From Bryobacterales bacterium (GTDB taxonomy: Bacteria; Acidobacteriota; Terriglobia; Bryobacterales; Bryobacteraceae), in NCBI GenBank assembly GCA_026129915.1, contig JAHCHD010000008.1:1-64000 (forward strand): DNA of 64,000 bases, in the 5' to 3' direction. Made by a program: the position numbers and the translations under genes. Under the pieces are notes generated by a model. The model saw only the letters and a list, made by a program, of their open reading frames with translations, was not told the DNA's origin and searched no databases. Positions 23,989-32,458 of this stretch are shown piece after piece. Numbering within the stretch: the stretch's first letter is position 1; every line of letters starts with the position of its first letter.

Positions 23989-25176
23989 TCAGCCGAGTTT
24001 TGGCAGTCCTGCCCGATGGATCGTCTCCGTCATGCGGAGGTGCCACTCCACATCGCGCCACATTCCCACGAACTGCGGGCCGCAGAAGTTACTGGTTGCG
24101 ATCGCAGCCCATTGTCCCGTGGCAGCCGCCGTGCGTACGCCGGTTTCGCAGAGATCCTTTATCCAACCCCATTCCAGCAGCGGCCAGTCCTTGTAATCCA
24201 CCACCGCCCAACATTCCGTAGTCACCAGCGGCTTGTTAGCTCGATAGGCCCACTGGGCCGCCCAGCGCACGCACTCCGCGAGCTTTTCGTGCCAGTAGTC
24301 GCGCTTCGCGTGGTAGAGCGCCTCTCCCCGCGCCACCAGGTTTTCGTAGCCTATCGAGTCAAATCGCTCGTAGTTGTAGTCTACCTGCTTATAGAAGTCA
24401 GTGAAGTGCGTCATCCACAGGTGGAGTTCCAGGAAGTCGTGCATCGACACGACTTCCGTCTCCCAACGCTGGTACTCGCTGGTGAATGAGAAACAATAGT
24501 CGAATTGCGGATAGCTTTCCCGGCAAACCGCAATGGCTTCGCGCATCCATCCCGCACCGTCGGCTGAGTTGCGCTGGAAGCCTTTGGGGAACCACGGGCA
24601 CCACACGCTTAGGGGGAACTCGTTGCAGAGGTCAACGTACAGAACCTGGCCAAGCAGCCCCTCGGCGGCGATACTATCTAGCGCCAGTTTCCAGTCGAGA
24701 CCCTGCTCTTGGCCCGACTTATATAGGCGGGAGACCCGGGGGGCCTCCTTGCGGTACCACGTGGACAGCCCTACCAGAATTCGCTGCCGTTCACAGGCAC
24801 GCAAGAACTGGTTCAGCGCTGGTTGTACCTGAACCCGGCAGCGCGCAGGAGCGCCCCAATCCTGCTGGTTCCATTCCGGCTGCAGCTCCCAGTGCTTCTC
24901 AGCGCCGTGGGCGATAAGGTGCGGATAGGCGTCGATGCGAACGGCGTCGTAGCCTCGGGATTTCAGCTCCCCCAGTACCTGGTCCCAGTCCTCGTACCCC
25001 GCGCCGGGCCAGCGGCGCTCCAGCCATGAGAAATCCCACATTGTGATCGCAAGTGGGTGTGTGCGGATGTGGCGCGCCAGACTTCCCAGCGGGTTGGGAG
25101 CCGGGACTTGTACCGGCGCCAGCGAGGACGCGAACGGCAAGGCGGCGGACGACAGAAACTCGCGACGGTGAAGCAT
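23989..25176 (-). CDS. Cellulase-like family protein, Tat-exported
   Basis: A twin-arginine signal (MLHRREFLSSAALPFASSLA) opens the 395-residue protein. The rest reads as a (beta/alpha)8 glycosidase-like fold: ITMWDFSWLERRWPGAGYEDWDQVLGELKSRGYDAVRIDAYPHL, ILVGLSTWYRKEA, GQVLYVDLCNEFPLSVW with a candidate acid/base Glu in DLCNEF, and NKPLVTTECWAVVDY with a candidate nucleophile Glu in TTECW. This matches the sugar-binding cellulase-like family. Activity and substrate are not assignable. It is divergent from the GH2 gene, with a 155-bp shared upstream region. Confidence 0.75.
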   Translation of the reverse strand: MLHRREFLSSAALPFASSLAPVQVPAPNPLGSLARHIRTHPLAITMWDFSWLERRWPGAGYEDWDQVLGELKSRGYDAVRIDAYPHLIAHGAEKHWELQPEWNQQDWGAPARCRVQVQPALNQFLRACERQRILVGLSTWYRKEAPRVSRLYKSGQEQGLDWKLALDSIAAEGLLGQVLYVDLCNEFPLSVWCPWFPKGFQRNSADGAGWMREAIAVCRESYPQFDYCFSFTSEYQRWETEVVSMHDFLELHLWMTHFTDFYKQVDYNYERFDSIGYENLVARGEALYHAKRDYWHEKLAECVRWAAQWAYRANKPLVTTECWAVVDYKDWPLLEWGWIKDLCETGVRTAAATGQWAAIATSNFCGPQFVGMWRDVEWHLRMTETIHRAGLPKLG

Positions 25177-25331
25177 AAGTCACCTTTCGTCTGCAGGCTA
25201 TCACAAATCGGAGTTCCCGCTCTGCAATACGCGCTTCGTCCGGCTGACTGTTGCTTACTATCCGATAAACAGATATGGTTAGCGTAATCTCGATAGATTC
25301 GCGCATCGCTATGAGTTAAGGAGCGAACACC

Positions 25332-27464
25332 ATGAGCGACAAGTCCAGCCGGCGTCAATGGCTACGCAGCGGGGGCCTTAGCGCGGCAGGATTCCTCGGC
25401 GCCCAGCAAGCTGAATCGCAGCCGGCCCGAGACGCGCTACAGGATACGATCCCGCATGACACCCAACGGATAACGCTCTGCGGCGAGTGGCTATTCCGTC
25501 TGGATGCAGACAATCAGGGCCAGGCGCAGGCATTCTCAGAGACCAACCAGCCCAGCCCTGGATGGCGCTCGGTAACGGTTCCCCATACCTGGCAGGTGGA
25601 GCCGGAAAACACTGAGCACTACGCACCCGCCTGGTACACACGCACGTTCGATGTACCCGCTTACTGGAGGAACTCCTGTGTGCGCCTGGAGTTTGAAGCA
25701 GTATTCCATTCCGCCTGGGTTTGGGTAAACGGAAATGAGATCGGCTCGCACGTTGGCAAAGGCTACACTGCGTTCACCTTCGATATCAGTAGCTTCATTC
25801 GCTATGGCCAGACGAACCGCATCACAGTGCGGGTTGATAATGCGTTTAATGATGCCATGCTGCCTCGAGGACGCTCTAGCGATTGGGCGCATGATGGAGG
25901 CCTCTACCGGCCCGTGGCACTGCTTGTGACTCCCAAGGCCTACGTGGAACATGTAGCGATTGACGCCGTGCCAGATCTTGCGGCAGGCAGCGCGAACCTA
26001 AACGTCGCCGTCACGCTGTGCAATACAGACTCACAATCCGTAACGGCTTCCCTGCTCTGCCGCGTGGTGGAGGAACGCACCGGGCAGGCTGTGCTGGAAT
26101 GGACCCAACCCAATCCGGTTGCACTGCCTGCGATGGAGGCGGTCACACTCAAGATTCCGCCCGTGACTCTTTCGGGCGCGAAGCTATGGCACATTGATCA
26201 CCCGTTTCTTTATCGCCTGGAAATGGAGTTGCGCACAGCCAGTCATGCGCCACACCGGTTCGCGGAAACCTTTGGCGTGCGTTCCTTCGAGATCCGGGAT
26301 GGCGCATTTTACCTGAATGGTGAGCGCATACGCCCCATGGGCGTCGAACGCATGGCCGGCAGTAACCCGTGCTATGGGATGGCGGAACCCGAGGCGTGGC
26401 TTCACCACGACCATCAGGACATGGTGGAGCTGAACGGAATCTTCACCCGCGTCCATTGGCCTCAGGACCGCCGGACACTCGACTTCTGTGATCGCCACGG
26501 CATCCTTATCCAGACCGAAGTACCCACCTGGGGACCGAAGACCTTTGCCGGCATGACCGGCGAACCCACGCCCGAGATTCTGAACAACGGCCTCGAACAG
26601 CTTCGGGAGATGATCGCCCGCGACCGCAATCACCCGTCGATCTACGCGTGGGGGATGTGCAATGAAATCGGCGGGCAACACCCGGCCGCCTATCGCTTCG
26701 CCGAGAGGCTCTACCAGGAAGCGGCCACACTTGATCCCCGCCGGTTGCGCACCTACGCCTCCCATAGCCTAAAGGAAACCCCAGGCAATGACGTCTCCCG
26801 GCTGATGGACTTCGTTTCCTGGAATGAATACTACGAGAGTTGGACGCCTGGAACGCCGGACGATCTCCGGCGCAATCTCCAGGAGATTATTGCCGCCTTC
26901 CCAGGCAAACCCATCGTGGTTTCAGAATACGGCTACTGCGCCTGTACCGCAGACCGCCCGGAAGGCGACGCCCGCCGGATTCAGGTACTCCACGAGCACA
27001 ACTCTGTTTTCCGGGATTTTCCCGAGGTCGCCGGGCTGATCTTCTTTTGCTACAACGACTATCGAACCCAAGTCGGCGACCGCGGCCTGGGCGCGCTGAA
27101 ACAGAGGGTGCATGGAGTCGTGGACGTGATCGGCGGACGGAAACCCAGTTTTGCTGCCTTGCGCGCGGAGTCGAGTCCCGTCGAGCAGTTGACACTCAAG
27201 GGCACCCCGGCGCGGTTGCGCGCAACCATCCGAACCAGGGCCACATTGCCTGCCTGGAAGCTGGACGGCTATCGCCTCCAATGGACAGCATACGGGTATG
27301 GGGATTTCCCGGCAGAGCAAAGCACGGTGGATATCCCATCGCTCTCCCCCGGCGCGGTGTTCGAAACGAGCTTCAAGTGTGAGACTCGCGAGCCGGTACG
27401 AATCGTGGTGGAAGTTCTGCGACCCACCGGAGATTCAACGTACACGGCAGAGTGGCGGCCGTAA
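25332..27464 (+). CDS. Glycoside hydrolase family 2 (beta-galactosidase/glucuronidase-type), Tat-exported
   Basis: The 710-residue product starts with a twin-arginine signal (SSRRQWLRSGGLSAAGFLG), then the GH2 sugar-binding jelly roll (about 45-200, GEWLFRLDADNQG, WRSVTVPHTWQV, YRPVALLVTPKAYVEHVAI). An immunoglobulin-like domain and the TIM barrel follow. The acid/base Glu445 lies in GMCNEIGGQHP and the nucleophile Glu532 in VVSEYGYC, both intact. Beta-galactosidase, glucuronidase and mannosidase activities all occur in GH2; the choice is not readable. An 11-base gap to the sugar porter gene suggests one transcript, so sugar released in the periplasm would be taken up by that porter. Confidence 0.92.
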   Translation: MSDKSSRRQWLRSGGLSAAGFLGAQQAESQPARDALQDTIPHDTQRITLCGEWLFRLDADNQGQAQAFSETNQPSPGWRSVTVPHTWQVEPENTEHYAPAWYTRTFDVPAYWRNSCVRLEFEAVFHSAWVWVNGNEIGSHVGKGYTAFTFDISSFIRYGQTNRITVRVDNAFNDAMLPRGRSSDWAHDGGLYRPVALLVTPKAYVEHVAIDAVPDLAAGSANLNVAVTLCNTDSQSVTASLLCRVVEERTGQAVLEWTQPNPVALPAMEAVTLKIPPVTLSGAKLWHIDHPFLYRLEMELRTASHAPHRFAETFGVRSFEIRDGAFYLNGERIRPMGVERMAGSNPCYGMAEPEAWLHHDHQDMVELNGIFTRVHWPQDRRTLDFCDRHGILIQTEVPTWGPKTFAGMTGEPTPEILNNGLEQLREMIARDRNHPSIYAWGMCNEIGGQHPAAYRFAERLYQEAATLDPRRLRTYASHSLKETPGNDVSRLMDFVSWNEYYESWTPGTPDDLRRNLQEIIAAFPGKPIVVSEYGYCACTADRPEGDARRIQVLHEHNSVFRDFPEVAGLIFFCYNDYRTQVGDRGLGALKQRVHGVVDVIGGRKPSFAALRAESSPVEQLTLKGTPARLRATIRTRATLPAWKLDGYRLQWTAYGYGDFPAEQSTVDIPSLSPGAVFETSFKCETREPVRIVVEVLRPTGDSTYTAEWRP

Positions 27465-27475
27465 CGAGAAGACGC

Positions 27476-28864
27476 ATGCCAGAACCTTACCCTCGTGATG
27501 CGGAGACCTCCCGTCAGGCCGGCGCAGCCACTACCGCGGGCAGCAGGACGTTTCTGTACTTTGTGTCCTTGGTGGCAGCCACCTCAGGCTTGCTCTTCGG
27601 CTTCGATATCGCCGTCATCAACGGCGCGATCCTCTTCCTGCGCGAGGAGTTTGCACTCAGCGAGTTTCAGACCGAGGCCGCGGCCAGCAACCTCTTGTTC
27701 GGCTGCGTCCTGGGCGCCATTGTAGCCGGTATCCTTAGTGATCGCTTCGGACGTCGCCGTGTGTTGCTTCTGGCGGCTGCCTTGTTTGGCCTCTCCGCTT
27801 TGGGCGCCGCACTGCCGCGCAATCTATGGGAGTTTGGCGCAGCGCGTTTTGCTGGCGGCGTGGCCATTGGCGTAGCTGCGCTGCTGGCGCCGCTCTATAT
27901 CGCCGAGATCGCCCCCGCACGAATCCGCGGCCGCCTGGTGGCCCTTAACCAGATGGCTATCGTCACCGGAATTCTGCTTGCGTATTTCGTCAATTGGACG
28001 CTGTCTTTTGGTGGAGGGAAGAGCTGGCGCTGGATGTTCGCTGTAGCCGCCGTTCCTTCACTGGCCTTTTTCATCGCTCTGTTCTTCGTGCCCGAGAGCC
28101 CGCGCTGGCTGGTGGAGATTGGCCGCGAGGAAGAAGCCTTCCGCGTACTCGCTCGCGTCTCCGGCGCCGCCAGCGCAGAGGAGGAATTGCCTCGAATCCG
28201 TGATGCCATCACCGAAGAATCGGGTACGCTCCGACAGCTTTTCCAGCCTGGCTATCGCCGCGCCCTCGCCATTGCAGTTGGCCTGGCGATTCTCCAACAG
28301 ATCACTGGCATCAACACCGTCCTCTGCTACGGCTCCATCCTGTTCAAGGAGCACCTCGGCAACACGGATAACGTGGCGATTGGCGCAAACGTCACCATCG
28401 GCGCAGTGAACTTCCTTGCCACCTTCGTTGCGCTTTGGTGGATCGATCGAGCAGGGCGCAAGACTTTGCTGATGCTTTCCGCAGGCGGGATGGCGTTTTG
28501 CCAGCTTGCGCTGGGCTTCGCCTTCCAGCAACAGCCCCCCTCAGCCTGGGTGGTGTTGCCGCTTGTGCTTGGCTGCGTGGCCGCCTTCGCGGTGGGCATC
28601 GGGCCGGCCACTTGGGTGGTGCTTTCGGAGATCTTCCCCACCCGGATTCGAGGCCGCGCGATGGGCATTGCCACCGTTGCGTTGTGGATTGCCTGCATCG
28701 TGCTTACGATGACCTACCTCACACTGGTGCGGGTGGCCGGTGTGAGCGGCGCCTTCTGGATCTATGGTTCAATCTGTGTGTTCACGTTCCTCTTCGTGTG
28801 GCGCATGCTGCCGGAGACCAAGGGCAAGACGCTGGAAGAGATCGAGCAGAACTGGCGCACGTAG
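27476..28864 (+). CDS. MFS sugar porter family transporter
   Basis: ATG 27476 lies 11 bases after the GH2 stop. The 462-residue protein has 12 predicted membrane helices and the sugar-porter signatures: SGLLFGFDIAVINGAI, GRRR between helices 2 and 3, PLYIAEIAPARIRGRLV, PESPRWLVEIGREEEAF after helix 6, AILQQITGINTVLCYG in helix 7 (the QQxxGxN sugar-binding motif), RAGRKTLL, and a C-terminal PETKGKTLEEIE. It would move a monosaccharide, likely with protons, into the cytoplasm. The operon with GH2 argues that it takes up the product of that enzyme. Confidence 0.94.
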   Translation: MPEPYPRDAETSRQAGAATTAGSRTFLYFVSLVAATSGLLFGFDIAVINGAILFLREEFALSEFQTEAAASNLLFGCVLGAIVAGILSDRFGRRRVLLLAAALFGLSALGAALPRNLWEFGAARFAGGVAIGVAALLAPLYIAEIAPARIRGRLVALNQMAIVTGILLAYFVNWTLSFGGGKSWRWMFAVAAVPSLAFFIALFFVPESPRWLVEIGREEEAFRVLARVSGAASAEEELPRIRDAITEESGTLRQLFQPGYRRALAIAVGLAILQQITGINTVLCYGSILFKEHLGNTDNVAIGANVTIGAVNFLATFVALWWIDRAGRKTLLMLSAGGMAFCQLALGFAFQQQPPSAWVVLPLVLGCVAAFAVGIGPATWVVLSEIFPTRIRGRAMGIATVALWIACIVLTMTYLTLVRVAGVSGAFWIYGSICVFTFLFVWRMLPETKGKTLEEIEQNWRT

Positions 28865-28897
28865 TGGCCCGCCCTCGATACCGGAGGTCTGGCCACT
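28863..28897. terminator. Possible weak bidirectional terminator
   Basis: AGTGGCC (28863-28869) and GGCCACT (28891-28897) form a 7-bp stem with a 21-base loop that holds a CCTC/GGAGG-like inner pairing. It sits between the ends of the convergent MFS and GHMP genes. There is no T-run, so a terminator role is only a suggestion. Confidence 0.3.
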
Positions 28898-28915
28898 AGG
28901 AACCTTAGGCCCAGG

Positions 28916-29923
28916 TCATGCCGCAACCCGCGGCTTCAATACCTTCACGCCCACTTCGCCCAGGCTCTGGACCAGTCGCTGGAACATTGCTTCGTCCTCA
29001 AACGTGCCCACAATCGCTCCACCGGAACCGGCGAAATTCGAGGTGGCCCCCACGTCTCTAGACCTCCGAATCATTTCCAGATTGCCCTCACTGATCTGGT
29101 AGACGGTGGCGCGCAGATCGAAGTTAGCGTTCACCAGCTCGCCCAGGCGCGCCACGTCACCACGCAGCAGCGCCATCCTGCCCTGCTCGGCATAGGAAGC
29201 CCAGGTATTCATCGCCTCCACAACGGCGGTTTCCCCGGCGTTCCATCGCCCACGCACGTTGTTGTGAAATACTTCCGTGCCCTCACTCAGGCTGGTGCGA
29301 AAAGCCATATAGACGTTAGGCAACAGCCCGATGTTCATCCGGGCGTACTGGCCATAGCCTCTGGTCTCCATCAGTTCTCGCTGGAAGTCCATGTACACAA
29401 GTCCCTCATAGACCTGAATTACTCGGTCCTGCGGTCCAGCCGAAACATTCAGCTCGCGCGTTTCGGTTTCGAGAATCAGCTTGGCCTGAATTTCCGGGGT
29501 GATTTCCAACTGGTAAAACTCCATCAGCGCTCGCAGTGCGGCGGTAATGATGGCGCTCGACCCGCCCATGCCCAGCCGCAGCGGGATGGTGGACTCCTAG
29601 TCCAGCGTGAAGTTGCGGTCGTGCAACTCCACCCCCTGCTCGTTGCAGTACTCGATCAGCCTCACCAGCAGCGCCTGGATAATGCGAATGCCTCCGTAGT
29701 AACCTCGCCAGCGGGTGATCTCGTAGAGATCCGAAAGGTTCTCAAACACGGGCATATCGGCCTTGGATGGGCGAATTTCAAGGCGGGCGCTGGGATACAG
29801 CACTACTCGGGCCCGAAAGTTGCGGACGATGAACGAAATTGTTTTCCCGAAGTAGCCATCGCTGGGGTTTCCCAGAAGGCCGGCGCGCGCGTAGGCATAA
29901 GTCTCAATCGCGGATGTGTACAT
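28916..29923 (-). pseudogene. GHMP kinase (glucuronokinase-like) interrupted by an in-frame TAG
   Basis: The frame reads as one 335-codon GHMP-kinase gene from ATG 29923 to the stop at 28916, except that codon 109 is TAG (29599-29597). The first part has the glucuronokinase-type N terminus ([22 protein letters not shown]). The part after the stop continues without a frame change with ESTIPLRLGMGGSSAIITAAL, the ATP-binding GLGSSA-like motif, and ends with GATSNFAGSGGAIVGTF (third GHMP motif). The stop falls where relatives have Arg-Tyr-Glu or similar (FTLD*ESTIP), so a TAC or TAT to TAG change is the simplest cause. The gene is otherwise intact, suggesting a recent nonsense mutation, a base-calling error, or read-through. 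It is divergent from dtd by 29 bases. Confidence 0.85.
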
Positions 29924-29952
29924 ACAGAAGGCTCTGGCATACTGAATACCAC

Positions 29953-30390
29953 ATGCGCGCTGTGATTCAGAGAGTCTCGGAAGCCTCCGTTACGGTGGAG
30001 GGCACGATTACCGGCCAGATTGGCCTCGGAATCCTGGTGTATCTCGGCGTGGGCCATGGCGATACGGAACGAAATGCGGACGCGATGGTCGACAAGATCA
30101 CCACCCTGAGAATCTTCCCTGACGAAGCCGGCAAGATGAACCGCAGTGTGCAGGAAGCGGGTGGGGGTTTGCTGGTGGTATCGCAGTTTACGCTGCTGGG
30201 CGATTGCCGCAAGGGCCGGCGTCCTTCCTTCGACGCGGCGGCTCCGCCCTCTGAGGCAAAGCGGCTCTATGCGTATTTCCTCGAGAGAGTGCGCGCGTGC
30301 GGGCTGCCCGTAGGCGAGGGTGTCTTTCAGGCTCACATGGATGTCCGTTCGCTGAACGATGGCCCCGTCACGTTTGTGCTGGAGCTGTAA
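29953..30390 (+). CDS. dtd: D-aminoacyl-tRNA deacylase
   Basis: The 145-residue product is the exact usual length of DTD. It begins [17 protein letters not shown] and contains the active-site [19 protein letters not shown] and the [11 protein letters not shown] end with the Gly-cisPro motif (GPVT) that excludes L-amino acids. It hydrolyses D-aminoacyl-tRNAs (and Gly mischarged on tRNA-Ala) in the cytoplasm. Start ATG 29953 is set by the fixed N-terminal sequence of the family; the longer frame overlaps the divergent kinase gene. Confidence 0.97.
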   Translation: MRAVIQRVSEASVTVEGTITGQIGLGILVYLGVGHGDTERNADAMVDKITTLRIFPDEAGKMNRSVQEAGGGLLVVSQFTLLGDCRKGRRPSFDAAAPPSEAKRLYAYFLERVRACGLPVGEGVFQAHMDVRSLNDGPVTFVLEL

Positions 30391-30692
30391 GGCAGATCCG
30401 GCTCGCCAACTGGCCATGGTCAGGTTTCATTCGCCTGTGACGTAAGCGGTAACTCTCGTACCGGTTCTGAGGACGAAGCGCGGCTACCGCTGTAGCTCGC
30501 ACAATGCACGGTGACCTTCGTCGCCAGTACCCCGCACGCGGAACTAGAACTCAGTGGGGCCGGCAGCCACGCCTATTGCGGACACCTCACGCACCGCGCG
30601 GAGCCGGCCCACCCAGCGAAGACCGGCCCATGCTGTTGTTTTGAGACGTCGTTCGGTCGAGGCGATCCTGTCTCGGCAGTGAGTGAGACAGC
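30391..30692. other. 302-bp intergenic region between dtd and ric
   Basis: No gene, RNA or repeat is recognisable. A 7-bp hairpin CTGTCTC (30668-30674) / GAGACAG (30685-30691) lies just after the ric stop and could mark the 3' end of the ric transcript, but it has no T-run. Confidence 0.4.
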
Positions 30693-31430
30693 TCAACCGC
30701 GGCCATTCCCGGCAGCTTCCATTGCCATCGCACGAGGAAACAGAATGTTGTTCTCCAGGTGGATATGCAGATGGAGGTCCTGCTCCAGCTCCCGCAGACC
30801 CTCGATCAATGCCCGGTAGGTAACACAGGCGTAGTCAGGGACGGTATAGTTTTCCGTGATCTCCCGGATCTTCTCCAAGTGCGCACCCGCGCCCTGGTGA
30901 TCTGCTTCCATCATGCGGATGGGGCCTTGCACCGTCCCAAAGAGGGGCTTGGGAACTGGATTCCCCTCGCTGACTGCGTTCTGGTAGGACGAAATCACCG
31001 GGAACAGGATATGTTCCTCTTTCATCATGTGATCTTCCAACTCCGCGCAAAGTTCAGCAAATACCTCTGGCAGCCCGATGAGCGCGCTGCCATACCGCTG
31101 GTTGTAAACGCGGTAGACCTTCTCCAGCCGAGCCGCGATGCCAGGGCACTCACGCCTCAAGTACCCATGGTGGCGATTCACGATGTGATCCGCGAGTTCA
31201 TCGAGAGGAGCGGAGTTCCACTCGCGATCCTCGGCCGCCGCCGCGTTCAAGGCGGTCGATAGCTCGTTCTCGACACTCGCAAGATCGAGACCCTTTTCCC
31301 CGCACACATCTCCGAGCGGACGTTTTCCTCCGCAACAGTAGTCAATTCCGTAGCGTTCAAATACTTTCACGGCGGCCAGCGAAGTGGATGCGATTTCCGC
31401 AACCGTGACTCCTGGATTCACTTCAGTCAT
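30693..31430 (-). CDS. ric: Iron-sulfur cluster repair di-iron protein (RIC/YtfE/ScdA family)
   Basis: ATG 31430 has AAGGAG seven bases upstream and excludes a non-homologous extension. Residues 1-60 form the ScdA-type DUF542 domain with ERYGIDYCCGGKRPL (Cys32-Cys33). The rest is a hemerythrin-like four-helix bundle with His/Glu ligands in HIVNRHHGYLRREC, LCAELEDHMMKEEHILFPV, MMEADHQGAGAHLEKI and LHLHIHLENNILFPRAMAME. It repairs iron-sulfur clusters damaged by nitric oxide or peroxide. It lies 101 bases after the ferredoxin gene on the same strand, and the NsrR-like control region lies upstream of that ferredoxin. Confidence 0.94.
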   Translation of the reverse strand: MTEVNPGVTVAEIASTSLAAVKVFERYGIDYCCGGKRPLGDVCGEKGLDLASVENELSTALNAAAAEDREWNSAPLDELADHIVNRHHGYLRRECPGIAARLEKVYRVYNQRYGSALIGLPEVFAELCAELEDHMMKEEHILFPVISSYQNAVSEGNPVPKPLFGTVQGPIRMMEADHQGAGAHLEKIREITENYTVPDYACVTYRALIEGLRELEQDLHLHIHLENNILFPRAMAMEAAGNGRG

Positions 31431-31531
31431 TGCTTGCTCCTTTGGTGATCTCGTCGGCGAACTGCCTTGTTGAGCCGCAGCAACTCTCGCGGCAGGCACA
31501 CGGAGGTTTCGCCCGTGTCAGTTGGTCCGCG

Positions 31532-31789
31532 CTACTCGTAGTAGTCGGCGTTGATCTTTGCGTAGCCTTCCCACTGCTTGGGAAGTTCCCCAAGCTCGAA
31601 AATGGCGGACACTGGGCAGACCGGCACACAAGCCCCGCAATCAATACATTCCTGCGGATGGATGTAGAGGATCTCTGCTGATTCAAAATCCGCCTCATCC
31701 TTTCGCGGGTGAATGCAGTCCACCGGACATGCGTCCACACACGCTGTGTCTTTCACGTTGGTGCAAGGTTCCGCAATTACGTATGCCAT
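31532..31789 (-). CDS. Seven-iron ferredoxin
   Basis: The 85-residue protein has the 7Fe ferredoxin cysteine pattern: Cys9, Cys17, Cys21 (CTNVKDTACVDACPVDC) and Cys48, Cys51, Cys54, Cys58 (CIDCGACVPVCP). Position 12 is Val where a second [4Fe-4S] would need Cys, which favours one [3Fe-4S] (Cys9/17/58) and one [4Fe-4S] (Cys21/48/51/54). It carries electrons at low potential. An AGGAGA lies 11 bases before the ATG. It is divergent from the NsrR-like gene and upstream of ric, so it likely supplies electrons for cluster repair or NO detoxification (inference). Confidence 0.93.
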   Translation of the reverse strand: MAYVIAEPCTNVKDTACVDACPVDCIHPRKDEADFESAEILYIHPQECIDCGACVPVCPVSAIFELGELPKQWEGYAKINADYYE

Positions 31790-31885
31790 GGCAAGAGTCT
31801 CTCCTGTGCCTTCGTTTCCACTCGCCCATCGGGGGATGGCGTTGCCACTTTGGTTGTGGGCTTTGCCTGTAGCGCATTCCCCACA

Positions 31886-31908
31886 AAGATAGATGGTGTT
31901 TATATCTT
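31886..31908. promoter_or_regulatory. NsrR-type operator, fdx-proximal
   Basis: AAGATA (31886-31891) and TATCTT (31903-31908) are perfect inverted hexamers separated by 11 bases, giving a 23-bp site. This is the spacing of the classical NsrR site (AAGATG-N11-CATCTT). It lies 97 bases before the ferredoxin ATG and 52 bases before the NsrR-like ATG. Binding is inferred from geometry and the adjacent regulator. Confidence 0.6.
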
Positions 31909-31926
31909 ACAGCCGGGCCGTTGCAA

Positions 31927-31949
31927 AAGCAATAGTCTACGTATATCTT
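31927..31949. promoter_or_regulatory. Second, degenerate NsrR-type site, nsrR-proximal
   Basis: TATATCTTA at 31942-31950 repeats exactly the TATATCTTA at 31901-31909. Its 23-bp window has AAGCAA (4 of 6 matches to AAGATA) at 31927-31932 opposite TATCTT at 31944-31949. It ends 11 bases before the NsrR-like start codon, where it could give autorepression. Confidence 0.45.
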
Positions 31950-31960
31950 AAAGTAGGACC

Positions 31961-32458
31961 ATGCACCTTACTCTGCACACAGACTATGCCTTTCGCACCC
32001 TGATGTTCGTTGCGGTACGAACTCCCGCGCCGGCCACTATTCAGGAGATCTCCGCGCATTACGGGATTTCGCGCGGGCATTTGATGGTGCTGGTGAACCG
32101 CCTTGGCAATGCCAGACTGCTGGACAATCAGCGCGGGCGGGGTGGCGGCATCCGACTGGCCCGCCCCGCCACCGAAATTCGCCTTGGCGAAATCGTCACC
32201 GCCACTGAGCCGCACTTTCATATTGTGGAGTGCTTCAATCCGGAGGCCAATCAGTGCCTTATCACGTCGCCGTGCCGGCTTCGCGGAATTCTGCAGCAAG
32301 CGCTGGGAGCATGGCTCGATGTCTTGAACAGCTATACGCTCGCTGATCTTGTAAAACGCAATGCCGGCCTGAAGGACTTGCTGCACCAACTGGGTCCGAA
32401 CAAATTGTCCGAGCCGGTCCGCTCGCGATCCGACACCGCAGGGAGAAGGCAGCAATGA
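31961..32458 (+). CDS. nsrR: Rrf2-family regulator, NsrR-like nitric-oxide sensor
   Basis: The 165-residue protein has the Rrf2 winged helix (MHLTLHTDYAFRTLMFVAV, HYGISRGHLMVLVNRLGNARLLDNQRGRGGGIRLAR) and the cluster-binding stretch ECFNPEANQCLITSPC with Cys91, Cys99 and Cys105. Asp8, which ligates the [4Fe-4S] cluster in Streptomyces NsrR, is present in HTDYAFR. NsrR represses NO-stress genes until NO damages its cluster. The last 30 residues are a basic tail. Its stop overlaps the next gene (ATGA at 32455), and it is divergent from fdx-ric across a region with two NsrR-like sites. Confidence 0.88.
   Translation: MHLTLHTDYAFRTLMFVAVRTPAPATIQEISAHYGISRGHLMVLVNRLGNARLLDNQRGRGGGIRLARPATEIRLGEIVTATEPHFHIVECFNPEANQCLITSPCRLRGILQQALGAWLDVLNSYTLADLVKRNAGLKDLLHQLGPNKLSEPVRSRSDTAGRRQQ

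Noticed and set aside
29569-29571. Internal restart of the interrupted GHMP kinase at the ATG in GMGGSSA
   Set aside because: A product starting there would lack the N-terminal substrate domain and begin inside the ATP-binding motif, so it could not be functional.
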